Assembly: GCA_002342985.1 (NCBI GenBank)
Contig: DDRC01000105.1
Location: forward strand, 1 to 12,585
Origin: Flavobacteriales bacterium UBA2426
GTDB lineage: Bacteria > Bacteroidota > Bacteroidia > Flavobacteriales_F > PHOS-HE28
Direction: 5' to 3'
Length of the DNA stretch: 12,585 nucleotides
The notes under the pieces: generated by a model
What the model was told of the DNA's origin: nothing
What the model saw: only the letters and a program-made list of their open reading frames with translations
Database searches by the model: none
In this document: one piece after another, positions 1-7,436 of the stretch
Layout: every line of letters starts with the position of its first letter
Numbering within the stretch: the stretch's first letter is position 1
Position numbers and translations under genes: made by a program

Positions 1-593
1 TCGGCCTCGGGCCATCCGTCCAGCCACATGGGATAGTAGGTGTAGCCCGCCGCGCCGCTCGCACTGGCCGCCACCCACACGTTCATGTAGCGGTCGCGCG
101 GCCATTGGATCAGCTGGGTCATGTCGTAGTCCCCGTCGTAGGTGCGGATGCTCGCCGTGCGCGTGATGCCGTTGGTGCAGTTGCCCTCGGGGTCGCGCCT
201 GGCCAAGCGGAATTCGATGCCCACATCGGCTACGATGTCCAGGAATTCGGGACGGACGGTGCTCCAGTCCGGGTTGAGCCGATTGAAGTCCTCGTTGAGG
301 ATCCGTACGGCATCAAGAACCTGCTGATCGCTGATGTTCTCCGGTCCGAAGTCATGGATGACGTGGAAGACCACGGGAATCACGTAGGCCTGCCCGCCGC
401 CCCGGGTGAAGGCCCCTGCGCCTGCTTCCATGGCCGCCTTGGCTTGCAGCGCGTGCTGTGCGGCGTTCGGCCGTTCGGCCAGGTGGCGCGCCAGTTCGAC
501 GGGGTGATTGGCGAGGCAGGAGAAACCGCTCTCTTGGGCAGGGGCCTGGGCGACGGCAGCAAGCAGCCCCAAGCCGATGAAGGCGATGCGCAT
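1..593 (-). CDS. Secreted pappalysin-like (M43) zinc metalloprotease, N-terminal part, cut by left window edge
   Basis: The frame stays open from the ATG at 593 to the window edge, giving 197 residues. Residues 1-20 form a signal peptide (MRIAFIGLGLLAAVAQAPAQ). From about residue 69 the protein has the features that open M43 (pappalysin/cytophagalysin-type) proteases of Bacteroidota: IPVVFHVIHD, then NISDQQVLDAVRILNEDFNRLN, GIEFRLARRDPEGNCTNGI, and RDRYMNVWVA. Such enzymes are secreted zinc endopeptidases, often exported by the type IX system. The HExxH zinc site and any C-terminal sorting domain would lie beyond the left edge, so catalytic competence and export route cannot be checked. The start is chosen for the signal peptide. 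A weak -7-like box (TACTTTAC, 606-613) lies 12 bases upstream of the ATG. The gene follows the propeller-cytochrome gene by 54 bp and could be read with it. Family assignment is firm; the substrate is unknown. Confidence 0.85.
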   Translation of the reverse strand, partial: MRIAFIGLGLLAAVAQAPAQESGFSCLANHPVELARHLAERPNAAQHALQAKAAMEAGAGAFTRGGGQAYVIPVVFHVIHDFGPENISDQQVLDAVRILNEDFNRLNPDWSTVRPEFLDIVADVGIEFRLARRDPEGNCTNGITRTASIRTYDGDYDMTQLIQWPRDRYMNVWVAASASGAAGYTYYPMWLDGWPEA

Positions 594-615
594 GTGGATC
601 GGCACGTAAAGTAGG

Positions 616-631
616 CCGCCCGACGGGGCGG
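616..631 (-). terminator. GC-rich hairpin between the propeller-cytochrome gene and the M43 protease gene
   Basis: Six-base perfect arms (ccgccc / gggcgg) surround a four-base loop, just after the stop of the large gene. On the minus strand the hairpin is followed by CCTACTTTACG, not a true T-run, so at best it is a weak or attenuating terminator. It could instead be chance structure in GC-rich DNA. Confidence 0.35.
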
Positions 632-647
632 ACCGTCCCCATAACAC

Positions 648-3600
648 TCAGGGCAGCTGCTCGGTGCGCGTATTCGTTGGAATGCTGCCGCCGATGTTCT
701 GCAGGATGGGGTCACGGTCGTTGTCCTGCCCGGTGTACTTCACCACGCCGTCCAGGTTCACATCCTCCGGATGGTATCCGGTGGTGGTGGCCGTGGGCAG
801 GCTGCCCCCCACACGCACCAGGATGGGGTCGCGGTCGTTCTCCTGGTTGGTGTACCGCAGGATGCCGTTGCCGTCCACGTCGCCCGCCCATAGCGCGGCG
901 ATGGTGCCTAGAAGCTTGCGTGCATCGGTGCCGTACGTGGGCGTGGCCGGGTCGGCCAGGTCCACGCGCACCACGCCGGCGCCGAAGGCCTGGGCGCTGC
1001 TGGTCATGGTGGCGAGGTGATTGCGGTGCCAGACGGCCACCTTGTAGGACGCGCGCGGGGCATCGGGGAACCAGAGCGGCTCATCTCCGTCTGGCGTCAC
1101 CACGCGGCCATCAGCGAGCAGCACGGCGGCCATTTCGTCCACCACCGTCCCATGGTTTGCGCCATCGCGCAGCTGCACCATCACCCAATCCACGGGGGCC
1201 CCGGCACCGGTACGCTCGAGGAGCTCCGGCTTCATGGTGGCGCCTTGGCCGTATGGGTCGGAAGTGGGCAGGATGCCGGCTGTCAGCAGGTCGCTCCGCA
1301 TCGCCGTTCCGTTCCATGCCCCTTCCAGCACCATGCTCAGCGCCAGTTCTGCATCGCCATCGGAGTAGTCGAAGATGCCGTCCAGGTCACGGTCAACGCC
1401 ATGGCGGATCTTGGTGCTGGGGTGGACGATGGTCCAAGTGAGCGGGTTGCCGGCCTGCGCATGGGCAACCAGCTGAGCGTGCGTCACGGGTGGCGCTCCG
1501 TTGAGGTCGGGCTGGTAGTTGTTGCTCCCGAGGTAGTAGAAGCCCCGCAGCTCCCCCTGCCAGCGGCCCTTCACAACGAGCGCGTAGTCGTTCGGGTACT
1601 TGTTCGTCCAGTTCAAGAGCGTCCCCACACGGCCGGCGCTGCCCACGCTGCCATTGATGGTCATGCGCATTCCCACGGCCGGCATGGCATCCTGGATGGC
1701 ATGCACGCGGTCGAAGCCGTAGCTCTGCGGGCTGTTCGCCTGTGTGATGCCGCCGCTCCAGCTGAGCAGCTCCGGCTCATAGTCGCCGAGGTAATGCCCG
1801 GTGCCGTTCTGATTGAACCGGGTCTCCATCACCCCGTCGCTCATCATTCCGAAGCCGCTGGTGCATTCGGTGGTGTTATAGAAGAAGCCGTTCTTCCGGT
1901 AGGTGCTGCGCAGGTCGGGCACCATATTGGTGTTCAGGGCCATGTTCACCACGCCGGCGCTGGTGTTCGAGCCGTTGCCGGGCAGGTGTCCGCGTCCGCT
2001 CCCGGTCTGGTGGCAATGCGAGCAGTTGATGTTCACGGCGACGAAGAGGCTCACCCCGGCAGTGGGAATGGTCTGGAACGTGGTGCCCGTGAAGCGCACG
2101 CGGTTGGGATTGTTCATCCGCTCCACGGTAGCGGCCACCCCGGCGGTGTTGGTGTCCGGCCTGATGGTGCGGTAGGGGTTGGGGACGTACCAGGTGGCCG
2201 CGAGGAAATCGCTGAACTCCTGCATGCCCACCACGTCTAGCGGAGCATCCAGGCCCTGAAGGTCCTCGAAGGCACCGGCGAAGTCGTGGAAGCTGCCCTT
2301 GTCGCCGCGCCAATGAAGCTTGCCCGTGCCCCGGTTGATGATGTCGATGAGGAACTGGGTCGTCTTCAGCCCCTTCATCGGATGGTAGGTCTTATTGCCT
2401 GCGGGGTCGTTCACGGTGACCATTCCGCCGGCGGGATTGCCGAGGTCCCAGGCCAGGCGGTCCCAACGGCTATCCACATGGCAGCTGCCGCAGCTGATGT
2501 GACCGTGGCCGCTGCCCAGGTGCGTATCATAGAGATGCTTCCGTCCGACCTTGATCGCCTGCGGGGTGGGATCGAAATAGGAAGTGCGGGCCACCTCCTT
2601 GTTCGTCGCAAGGTCGATGGTGCTGATGCTGGCGCCGAACTTGTTGAGCACGAAGGCGCGGCCGCTGCCCTCATGCAGCACAACGCCTGTGGGCCCTTCT
2701 CCCACGGTGATCGGATCGGGGCTCACGCGCGCGCCCGTGGCGTTGATCATGATCACATTGTTGCTCCCCATGCCGGTGACATAGGCCGTGCTCCCATCGG
2801 CCTTCCAAGCGATGCCGCGCGGGTCGCCGATGGATTGCTTGCGCAGCGCAGGCGGCGAGCTGTGGGTGCTGTAATTGATGTGGGGGTTGAGGTCGGTGCG
2901 CGTCACCGCGCCCGCTCCGAGGAATCGCGACACGTTCACCGTGAGGAATTTGCCGCGCAGGTTGGGCTCGAAGCGCTTCTCATTGGTGGCATCGGTGCCC
3001 ACGACGAATACCTCGCCCGTTCCGGGCCGCACGCTCATGGCCATGAGGATGTTGCCGAGCGTCTGCTTGTAGGTGACGGTGGCGGTGCTGGGGCTGTTGG
3101 CGTTGATCATGGCCACGTCCCTGTCGGGCATGTCCCAGCCGGCGATGCGCGCTTTCCCCGGAGCGTTGCCGGAGACGAGGTTCGTCCAGTTGCCGCCATT
3201 GTCATCCATCCATTGGCCAGCGGCATTCTTGCGCACCACCAGGCTGTGATTGGCCTGCATGGGCGGATTGTTCGGGTTCATGGGCGGGTTGAATCCCGTG
3301 CCGGCGTTCGGTACCGGAACGGCTCCGCCATAGGGCCCTGCCGGATTGGTCACTTCATTCGGCACGGTGGTGCATCCGCCTTGCGGAGAGCAGAAGCCCC
3401 CGGCATGGAAGGAGTTGCCATTGAGGACAGTGGTCTGGTTCCCGCTCTCGAAGAAGGCGCAGTATACCGTGCCGCCGTCGGGGCTCACGGCCAGGGCGCG
3501 CGGCTGCTCGCCCTTCAGCAGCACCTGGGTGGGCGCGGAGTTCAGGTTGGCCAGGTCGAAGACCTGCACCATCTCCTGCTCGGCGCAGCTCACGAAGGCC

Positions 3601-4052
3601 TTCCCGCTCGCGAAGACCACATCGGCCGGCTCGTTCTCCGTGAGCAGGCTGCGCACGGTGGCCTTCAGGGTGAGGTCCACGATGCTCACCTCATCGCTGA
3701 TGGTGCACACCACCCAGGCTTCGTTGTTGGTGCGGGCGCGCACGGTCACGGGGTCGAGGCCCACGGGGATGCTGGCGGAATGGGTGATGCCGGCGGCGGT
3801 GACATCGAACACCTCCAGGCTGTTGTTGGCCGTGTTCACAGCCAGCAGCCGGGTGCCATCGGGCGTGAGGGCGATGGGGCTCACATGCGCCGACTCGAAG
3901 TTGGTGAACGCCGAAACAGGGACACCGCCTCCGATCGCCTTGGCGGAGCCGGTATCATCGGAAGGCCCCGGCTCGAAGGCCGAGAGGCCGGCGAAGAGCG
4001 AAAGCGCGGCGAGCGCAATGATGGACTTGCGGTTGGCGGCGAGGAAGCGCAT
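648..4052 (-). CDS. Secreted YVTN-type beta-propeller / diheme cytochrome c peroxidase-like protein with C-terminal calcium-loop repeats
   Basis: A 1134-residue protein with several parts. Residues 1 to about 25 are a signal peptide (MRFLAANRKSIIALAALSLF...). A beta-propeller of YVTN/lactonase type follows to about residue 500, with blade-like stretches such as ALTPDGTRLLAVN, LAVSPDGGTVYCAF and GIAWKADGSTAYVTG. Two c-type heme motifs come next, CGSCH at 521-525 and CSHCH at 677-681, with a PDLRSTYRKNGFF segment after the second as in the peroxidase/MauG family. A thrombospondin-3-like loop (DRDLDGIFD) is near 886, and two dockerin-like repeats close the protein. Known relatives are periplasmic or surface redox proteins; peroxidase activity here is inferred, and no classic type IX sorting tail is visible. 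The frame opens upstream at GTG 4103, but ATG 4052 directly begins the signal peptide and is preferred. The GGAGG at about 4090 is too far from that ATG to serve it and could argue for a GTG start. Confidence 0.8.
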   Translation of the reverse strand: MRFLAANRKSIIALAALSLFAGLSAFEPGPSDDTGSAKAIGGGVPVSAFTNFESAHVSPIALTPDGTRLLAVNTANNSLEVFDVTAAGITHSASIPVGLDPVTVRARTNNEAWVVCTISDEVSIVDLTLKATVRSLLTENEPADVVFASGKAFVSCAEQEMVQVFDLANLNSAPTQVLLKGEQPRALAVSPDGGTVYCAFFESGNQTTVLNGNSFHAGGFCSPQGGCTTVPNEVTNPAGPYGGAVPVPNAGTGFNPPMNPNNPPMQANHSLVVRKNAAGQWMDDNGGNWTNLVSGNAPGKARIAGWDMPDRDVAMINANSPSTATVTYKQTLGNILMAMSVRPGTGEVFVVGTDATNEKRFEPNLRGKFLTVNVSRFLGAGAVTRTDLNPHINYSTHSSPPALRKQSIGDPRGIAWKADGSTAYVTGMGSNNVIMINATGARVSPDPITVGEGPTGVVLHEGSGRAFVLNKFGASISTIDLATNKEVARTSYFDPTPQAIKVGRKHLYDTHLGSGHGHISCGSCHVDSRWDRLAWDLGNPAGGMVTVNDPAGNKTYHPMKGLKTTQFLIDIINRGTGKLHWRGDKGSFHDFAGAFEDLQGLDAPLDVVGMQEFSDFLAATWYVPNPYRTIRPDTNTAGVAATVERMNNPNRVRFTGTTFQTIPTAGVSLFVAVNINCSHCHQTGSGRGHLPGNGSNTSAGVVNMALNTNMVPDLRSTYRKNGFFYNTTECTSGFGMMSDGVMETRFNQNGTGHYLGDYEPELLSWSGGITQANSPQSYGFDRVHAIQDAMPAVGMRMTINGSVGSAGRVGTLLNWTNKYPNDYALVVKGRWQGELRGFYYLGSNNYQPDLNGAPPVTHAQLVAHAQAGNPLTWTIVHPSTKIRHGVDRDLDGIFDYSDGDAELALSMVLEGAWNGTAMRSDLLTAGILPTSDPYGQGATMKPELLERTGAGAPVDWVMVQLRDGANHGTVVDEMAAVLLADGRVVTPDGDEPLWFPDAPRASYKVAVWHRNHLATMTSSAQAFGAGVVRVDLADPATPTYGTDARKLLGTIAALWAGDVDGNGILRYTNQENDRDPILVRVGGSLPTATTTGYHPEDVNLDGVVKYTGQDNDRDPILQNIGGSIPTNTRTEQLP
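651..884 (-). repeat. Two tandem dockerin-like calcium-loop repeats (NDRDPIL type) encoded at the 3' end of the propeller-cytochrome gene
   Basis: The last 78 residues contain two copies, 39 residues apart, of D-V-[DN]-x-[DN]-G-x-[LV]-[RK]-Y-T-x-Q-[ED]-NDRDPIL, each followed by a GGS[LI]PT segment. The first half of each copy looks like an EF-hand/dockerin calcium loop. The protein ends TRTEQLP. A role in surface attachment, sorting or calcium-dependent folding is an inference from the C-terminal position on a secreted protein. Confidence 0.75.
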
Positions 4053-4107
4053 GGCTGTGCGGGTTGACTGTGCCGGCCGCCGCTCACTCACCTCCCTTCG
4101 CACCGCG

Positions 4108-4119
4108 GCCCTGCAGGGC
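4108..4119. promoter_or_regulatory. 12-bp perfect palindrome near the predicted transcription start of the propeller-cytochrome gene
   Basis: gccctgcagggc is self-complementary and lies 3-14 bases downstream of the predicted -7 box, so it would cover the start of transcription. It could be an operator or a small 5' hairpin. Palindromes of this size also occur by chance in GC-rich DNA. Confidence 0.3.
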
Positions 4120-4122
4120 GAT

Positions 4123-4153
4123 GCAAGCTAGCTGCGGGAAGGGTGAAAAGCAA
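4123..4153 (-). promoter_or_regulatory. Bacteroidota-type promoter for the propeller-cytochrome gene
   Basis: On the minus strand, TTG (4151-4153) is followed by exactly 20 bases and then TAGCTTGC (4123-4130). This resembles the Bacteroidota sigma-ABfr promoter, a -33 TTG/TTTG element and a -7 TAnnTTTG element separated by 19-21 bases. It begins four bases after the stop codon of the aldehyde dehydrogenase gene, so the two genes may be transcribed separately. The untranslated leader to the ATG at 4052 would be about 65 bases. Confidence 0.5.
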
Positions 4154-4157
4154 GCGG

Positions 4158-5621
4158 TCAGTACACCAGCAGCCGTGGCTCGCTCATCTCCTCGATGGCG
4201 TACCGGATGCCCTCGCGCCCCAAGCCGCTGTCCTTGATGCCGCCGTAGGGCATGCTATCCACCCGGAAACCGGGGATTCCGTTGATGATGACGCCTCCCA
4301 CCTCGAGCTCCTCGTGGGCCATGCGCATATGCGCGAGGCTATCGGTGAAGACGCCCGCCTGAAGCCCGAAGCTGCTGTCGTTCACTGCGTCGATCGCGGC
4401 CTTGAAATCCCGCACGCGTTCCACGGTGGCGACCGGGCCGAAGGCCTCGGCGCAGCTCACCTTCATCGAGTTGTCCGTGCCGGTTAGCAGGGTGGCTGCA
4501 TACACGTTGCGCGCCTCATCCACCGCGTGCCCGCCGGCAAGCACCTGGGCCCCGCCCTGCCGGGCCTCTTCGACCCATGCCGCGATGCGGAGCAGGTGGC
4601 CCCTATCGATGATGGGCCCCACGATGGTGCCGGGATCGGCCGGGTCGCCGCAGGGAATGCGGCCCACCTCCTGGACCAGCAGGTCGCGGAAGCGCTCGAA
4701 CACGCGCTCCACGGCGAAGATGCGCTGGGTGCTGATGCAGATCTGGCCGGCGTAGAGGAAGGAGCCAGCGGCCACGGCCTTGGCCACAGCGGGCAGGTCG
4801 GCGCCCTCGTCCACGATCACGGCCGCGTTGCCGCCGAGCTCGAGGGCCACCTTCTTCTTCCCGCAGATGGCCTTCAGGTGCCAGCCCACCTTGTCGCTTC
4901 CGGTGAAGCTGAGCATGGCGATGCGCGGGTCCTTCACGAGCTTCTCCGCCACCGGGATTCCGCAGAGCATGCAGCTGAATGCCCCGTCGGGATAGCCCAG
5001 CTGCGCGATGAAGCGGGAGAGCGCCAGGGCGCTGAGCGGGGCCTGCGGCGCGGGCTTCAGGATGACCGGGCAGCCGATGGCCAGCGCCGGCGCCACCTTG
5101 TGCAGTACCAGGTTGAGCGGGAAGTTGAACGGTGTGATGGCGGCGATGATGCCGATCGGGCGGCGCTTGGTGAATGCCGTCCTGCCCGCGCCTGCGCCAT
5201 AGTCGATGGGCACCACCTCGCCGCCGAAGCGCAGCGCCTCGGCCGCGGCCGTGCGCACGGTGACGATGCACCGCGCGATCTCGGTGCGTGCATAGCCGAT
5301 CGGCTTGCCCGCCTCGCGCATGATGAGCTGCGCCAGTTCCTCCTCGTGCTCCTTGAGCAGGCCCGCCAATCGCTCCAGCCGCTCGCTGCGCTCACCCGCA
5401 CTCAGCTTGCGGAACGCCGGGAACGCTCGCTGGGCGGCGGTGATGGCCGCTTCCATCTGGGCTTCGCTGGCGTGCGGGATGCGGGCTATCTCGGTGCCTT
5501 GGTACTTGTCCAGCACCGCCTGGGTGCTGCCATCGCCTTCGGAGGACCAATGGCCATGCAGGAAGTTGGCCGGCCGGTACAGGGTGCGTGCGGAGGCGGC
5601 CTCCGCTGGGGTGGGGGACAT
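4158..5621 (-). CDS. NAD(P)-dependent aldehyde dehydrogenase
   Basis: A 487-residue full-length member of the aldehyde dehydrogenase superfamily, which oxidises aldehydes to acids with NAD(P) in the cytoplasm. The expected active-site residues are present: Asn166 in TPFNFPLN, Lys189 in ILKP for cofactor binding, FTGSDKVG at 239-246 in the Rossmann region, general base Glu261 in ELGG, nucleophile Cys295 in GQICIST, and Glu392 in EAFGP. The stretch GGEVVPID...GRTAFTKRRPIGIIAAITPFN resembles the broad bacterial branch annotated as lactaldehyde/succinate-semialdehyde/glyceraldehyde-3-phosphate-like dehydrogenases, but the substrate cannot be settled. The frame stays open for about 265 codons upstream; ATG 5621 is chosen because homology begins there and a -7 box lies four bases before it. 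The gene diverges from a membrane glycosyltransferase-like gene 45 bp away; no functional link is evident. Confidence 0.93.
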   Translation of the reverse strand: MSPTPAEAASARTLYRPANFLHGHWSSEGDGSTQAVLDKYQGTEIARIPHASEAQMEAAITAAQRAFPAFRKLSAGERSERLERLAGLLKEHEEELAQLIMREAGKPIGYARTEIARCIVTVRTAAAEALRFGGEVVPIDYGAGAGRTAFTKRRPIGIIAAITPFNFPLNLVLHKVAPALAIGCPVILKPAPQAPLSALALSRFIAQLGYPDGAFSCMLCGIPVAEKLVKDPRIAMLSFTGSDKVGWHLKAICGKKKVALELGGNAAVIVDEGADLPAVAKAVAAGSFLYAGQICISTQRIFAVERVFERFRDLLVQEVGRIPCGDPADPGTIVGPIIDRGHLLRIAAWVEEARQGGAQVLAGGHAVDEARNVYAATLLTGTDNSMKVSCAEAFGPVATVERVRDFKAAIDAVNDSSFGLQAGVFTDSLAHMRMAHEELEVGGVIINGIPGFRVDSMPYGGIKDSGLGREGIRYAIEEMSEPRLLVY

Positions 5622-5625
5622 GCGG

Positions 5626-5633
5626 CGAAGGTA
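5626..5633 (-). promoter_or_regulatory. -7-like box (TACCTTCG) four bases before the aldehyde dehydrogenase start
   Basis: On the minus strand TACCTTCG matches the Bacteroidota -7 consensus TAnnTTTG except at one position. It ends four bases before the ATG at 5621. At the usual spacing transcription would start at or next to the A of the ATG, making the mRNA leaderless. No clear -33 TTG is visible at 19-21 bases. No Shine-Dalgarno site is present. Confidence 0.45.
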
Positions 5634-5654
5634 TCGCCGCACGGATGGCCCGGC

Positions 5655-5662
5655 TACCTTGG
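5655..5662 (+). promoter_or_regulatory. -7-like box (TACCTTGG) four bases before the first membrane glycosyltransferase start
   Basis: TACCTTGG, close to TAnnTTTG, ends four bases before the ATG at 5667. This is the same gap as on the opposite strand. The two boxes form an inverted pair (CGAAGGTA ... TACCTTGG) separated by 21 bases, so each lies where the other promoter's -33 element would fall. Initiation from the two genes may therefore interfere. Confidence 0.45.
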
Positions 5663-5666
5663 CCCC

Positions 5667-7436
5667 ATGCCGCAGCGCCGCTGGTCGTTGGTCGCCGTTT
5701 GGGCCCTGTGCGCGCTGCTGCTCGGCCTGCGTACGACTCAGCCCGTGCGCCATGCCTTCACGTGGGACGTCTTCGGGTACTACCTCTATCTCCCGGCCAC
5801 ATTCATCCACCATGATCCCGGGCTGCGCAACCCCGCTTGGCTGGAAGCGTTGGTGGCGGAGCATGAGCCCTCGGCCACGCTCTATCAGCTGGTTGATGGC
5901 CCGGAAGGCGGGCGCGTCATCAAGTACAGCTCGGGCATGGCGCTCGCCTATGCTCCCTTCTTCGCTATTGCGCATGCGCTGGCAGGTCCGTTGGGCTTTC
6001 CTGCGGATGGCTTCTCGGCGCCCTACCGCGTTGCGGTCACCTACGGCATGCTGCTGTGGGTGATGCTCGGGATCTTCCTGTTCCGACGGCTGCTGCTGAA
6101 CTGGTTCGATGAGCGGACGACGGCCGTTCTCATGGTCCTGGTCGTACTGGGAACCAACTTCCTCCACCTGGCTGCTTTGGACGGCACGCTGCTGACGCAT
6201 CCGCTCCTCTTCACCCTTTATGCCGCCTTGGCGCTTGCCACGCAGCGCTGGCACCGCCATGCGGGCCTGCCGGCGGCGGTAGCGGTTGGGGCCCTGGCGG
6301 GCTGGATCACCCTGGTGCGCCCGAGCGAGGGCGTGTGCCTGCTGATTCCGTTGCTCTGGGCGGAGCCGTCGGGATGGCGCGCGAAGTGGCGCATGGTGGC
6401 CGATCGCTGGCCCCAAGCGGTGCTGGCGGTGACGGCCTTCGTGGTCATGGCTTCGCCACAGCTGGCATACTGGAGGCAGGTGACGGGCGAGTGGCTGTTC
6501 TACTCCTATATCAATCCCGGCGAAGGCTTCGATTTCGGCTCACCGCATACCTGGGATTTCCTGTTCAGCTTCCGCAAGGGCTGGTTCGTGTACACGCCGC
6601 TGGCGCTGGTCATGGTGGCTGGGCTCGGGGCCGTGCGGCAGCGCGCCCGTCACCTGTTCTGGCCGCTGTGCGCCTACCTGGCCGTCGACCTCTACGTGGT
6701 GAGCAGCTGGACGAACTGGTGGTATGCCGGCGGCAGCTTCAGCGCACGGAGCATGATGCCGGCCTATGCATTGCTCGCGGTGCCGCTCGGCTTCGCGCTG
6801 ACCGGCCCCGGCCGGCGCACCATGCTCGCGGCAAGCGCGGTCCTCGTCGTGCTGAACCTGTTCCAGACCTGGCAGTGGAGCCACGGCATCCTCAGCAAGG
6901 AGCGGATGACTGCCGGCTACTACGCCGCGGTTTTCTGCCGTACCGCGGTGCCGGCCGGGGCGGATGCACTGCTCCTGGTCGACCGTCCGCTCACCGAGGA
7001 GGAGGCGCTGAAGGATGAATCGGGTTATCACCGCTCGCTGCTCTACCGCAACACCTTCGATGACCGCCCCGAAGGGGTCTATGCCCTTTCCCCGGCCGAC
7101 CCGTTCACGCCTGGGCCCGATGTGCCGTTCAGGCGCCTCACCGGTGCGGATCACGCGTGGCTGCGCATCAGCGCCCGGCTATGGGTCACGGACAGCACCA
7201 CGGCTCCGCCCATCCTCGTGGCCACCTTCCACCACAAGGGTGAGACCTATAAGTACCGTGCGGTGAAGTGGGACCTCGGTGCGGCGGCCCCCGGCGAATG
7301 GTGCACCCAGCGCTTCGACTACATCACGCCCGAGGTGCGGTCCGCCGAGGACAACCTGAAGGTGTACATCTGGAACCAGGCCGGAGGTACGCATATCGTG
7401 GACGACCTGCAGGTGGAGCTCTTCGGCCCCAAGTGA
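5667..7436 (+). CDS. Polytopic membrane GT-C-like glycosyltransferase with C-terminal beta-sandwich-like domain
   Basis: A 589-residue protein. Residues 1 to about 440 hold roughly ten hydrophobic segments. The first extracytoplasmic loop carries acidic residues (FTWDVFGYY, Asp34; FIHHDPG, Asp50), as in ArnT/PMT-type GT-C enzymes that use polyprenyl-phosphate sugars. From about residue 450 the protein is soluble, with alternating beta-strand-like stretches (YRNTFDDRPEGVY, AWLRISARLWV, LKVYIWNQAGGTHIVDDLQVELFG) that look like a carbohydrate-binding jelly-roll domain outside the membrane. The open frame starts far upstream, inside the antisense of the dehydrogenase gene. ATG 5667 is chosen because the membrane protein begins there and a -7 box precedes it. 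The stop codon touches the stop of the next gene on the other strand. Membrane topology is clear; donor and acceptor are unknown, and enzymatic activity is inferred from fold resemblance. Confidence 0.75.
   Translation: MPQRRWSLVAVWALCALLLGLRTTQPVRHAFTWDVFGYYLYLPATFIHHDPGLRNPAWLEALVAEHEPSATLYQLVDGPEGGRVIKYSSGMALAYAPFFAIAHALAGPLGFPADGFSAPYRVAVTYGMLLWVMLGIFLFRRLLLNWFDERTTAVLMVLVVLGTNFLHLAALDGTLLTHPLLFTLYAALALATQRWHRHAGLPAAVAVGALAGWITLVRPSEGVCLLIPLLWAEPSGWRAKWRMVADRWPQAVLAVTAFVVMASPQLAYWRQVTGEWLFYSYINPGEGFDFGSPHTWDFLFSFRKGWFVYTPLALVMVAGLGAVRQRARHLFWPLCAYLAVDLYVVSSWTNWWYAGGSFSARSMMPAYALLAVPLGFALTGPGRRTMLAASAVLVVLNLFQTWQWSHGILSKERMTAGYYAAVFCRTAVPAGADALLLVDRPLTEEEALKDESGYHRSLLYRNTFDDRPEGVYALSPADPFTPGPDVPFRRLTGADHAWLRISARLWVTDSTTAPPILVATFHHKGETYKYRAVKWDLGAAAPGEWCTQRFDYITPEVRSAEDNLKVYIWNQAGGTHIVDDLQVELFGPK

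Noticed and set aside
105..614. 169-codon plus-strand frame at the left edge
   Set aside because: It is antisense to the metalloprotease, whose signal peptide and family motifs are clear on the minus strand.
1017..2240. 407-codon plus-strand frame
   Set aside because: It is antisense to the second heme region of the large secreted protein, with no recognisable motifs and His/Val/Ala/Gly-rich shadow composition.
2286..4067. 593-codon open frame on the plus strand opposite the propeller-cytochrome gene
   Set aside because: It is a GC-driven antisense shadow: low-complexity His/Gly/Ala/Arg composition, no domain, and the opposite strand encodes clear heme and propeller motifs.
4527..5666. N-terminal extension of the first membrane glycosyltransferase frame
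   Set aside because: The residues before ATG 5667 are an antisense shadow of the dehydrogenase gene. The hydrophobic protein and its promoter-like box begin at 5667.
5622..6416. N-terminal extension of the aldehyde dehydrogenase frame
   Set aside because: The extra residues are antisense to the membrane protein gene and look like random charged sequence. The family fold starts at ATG 5621.
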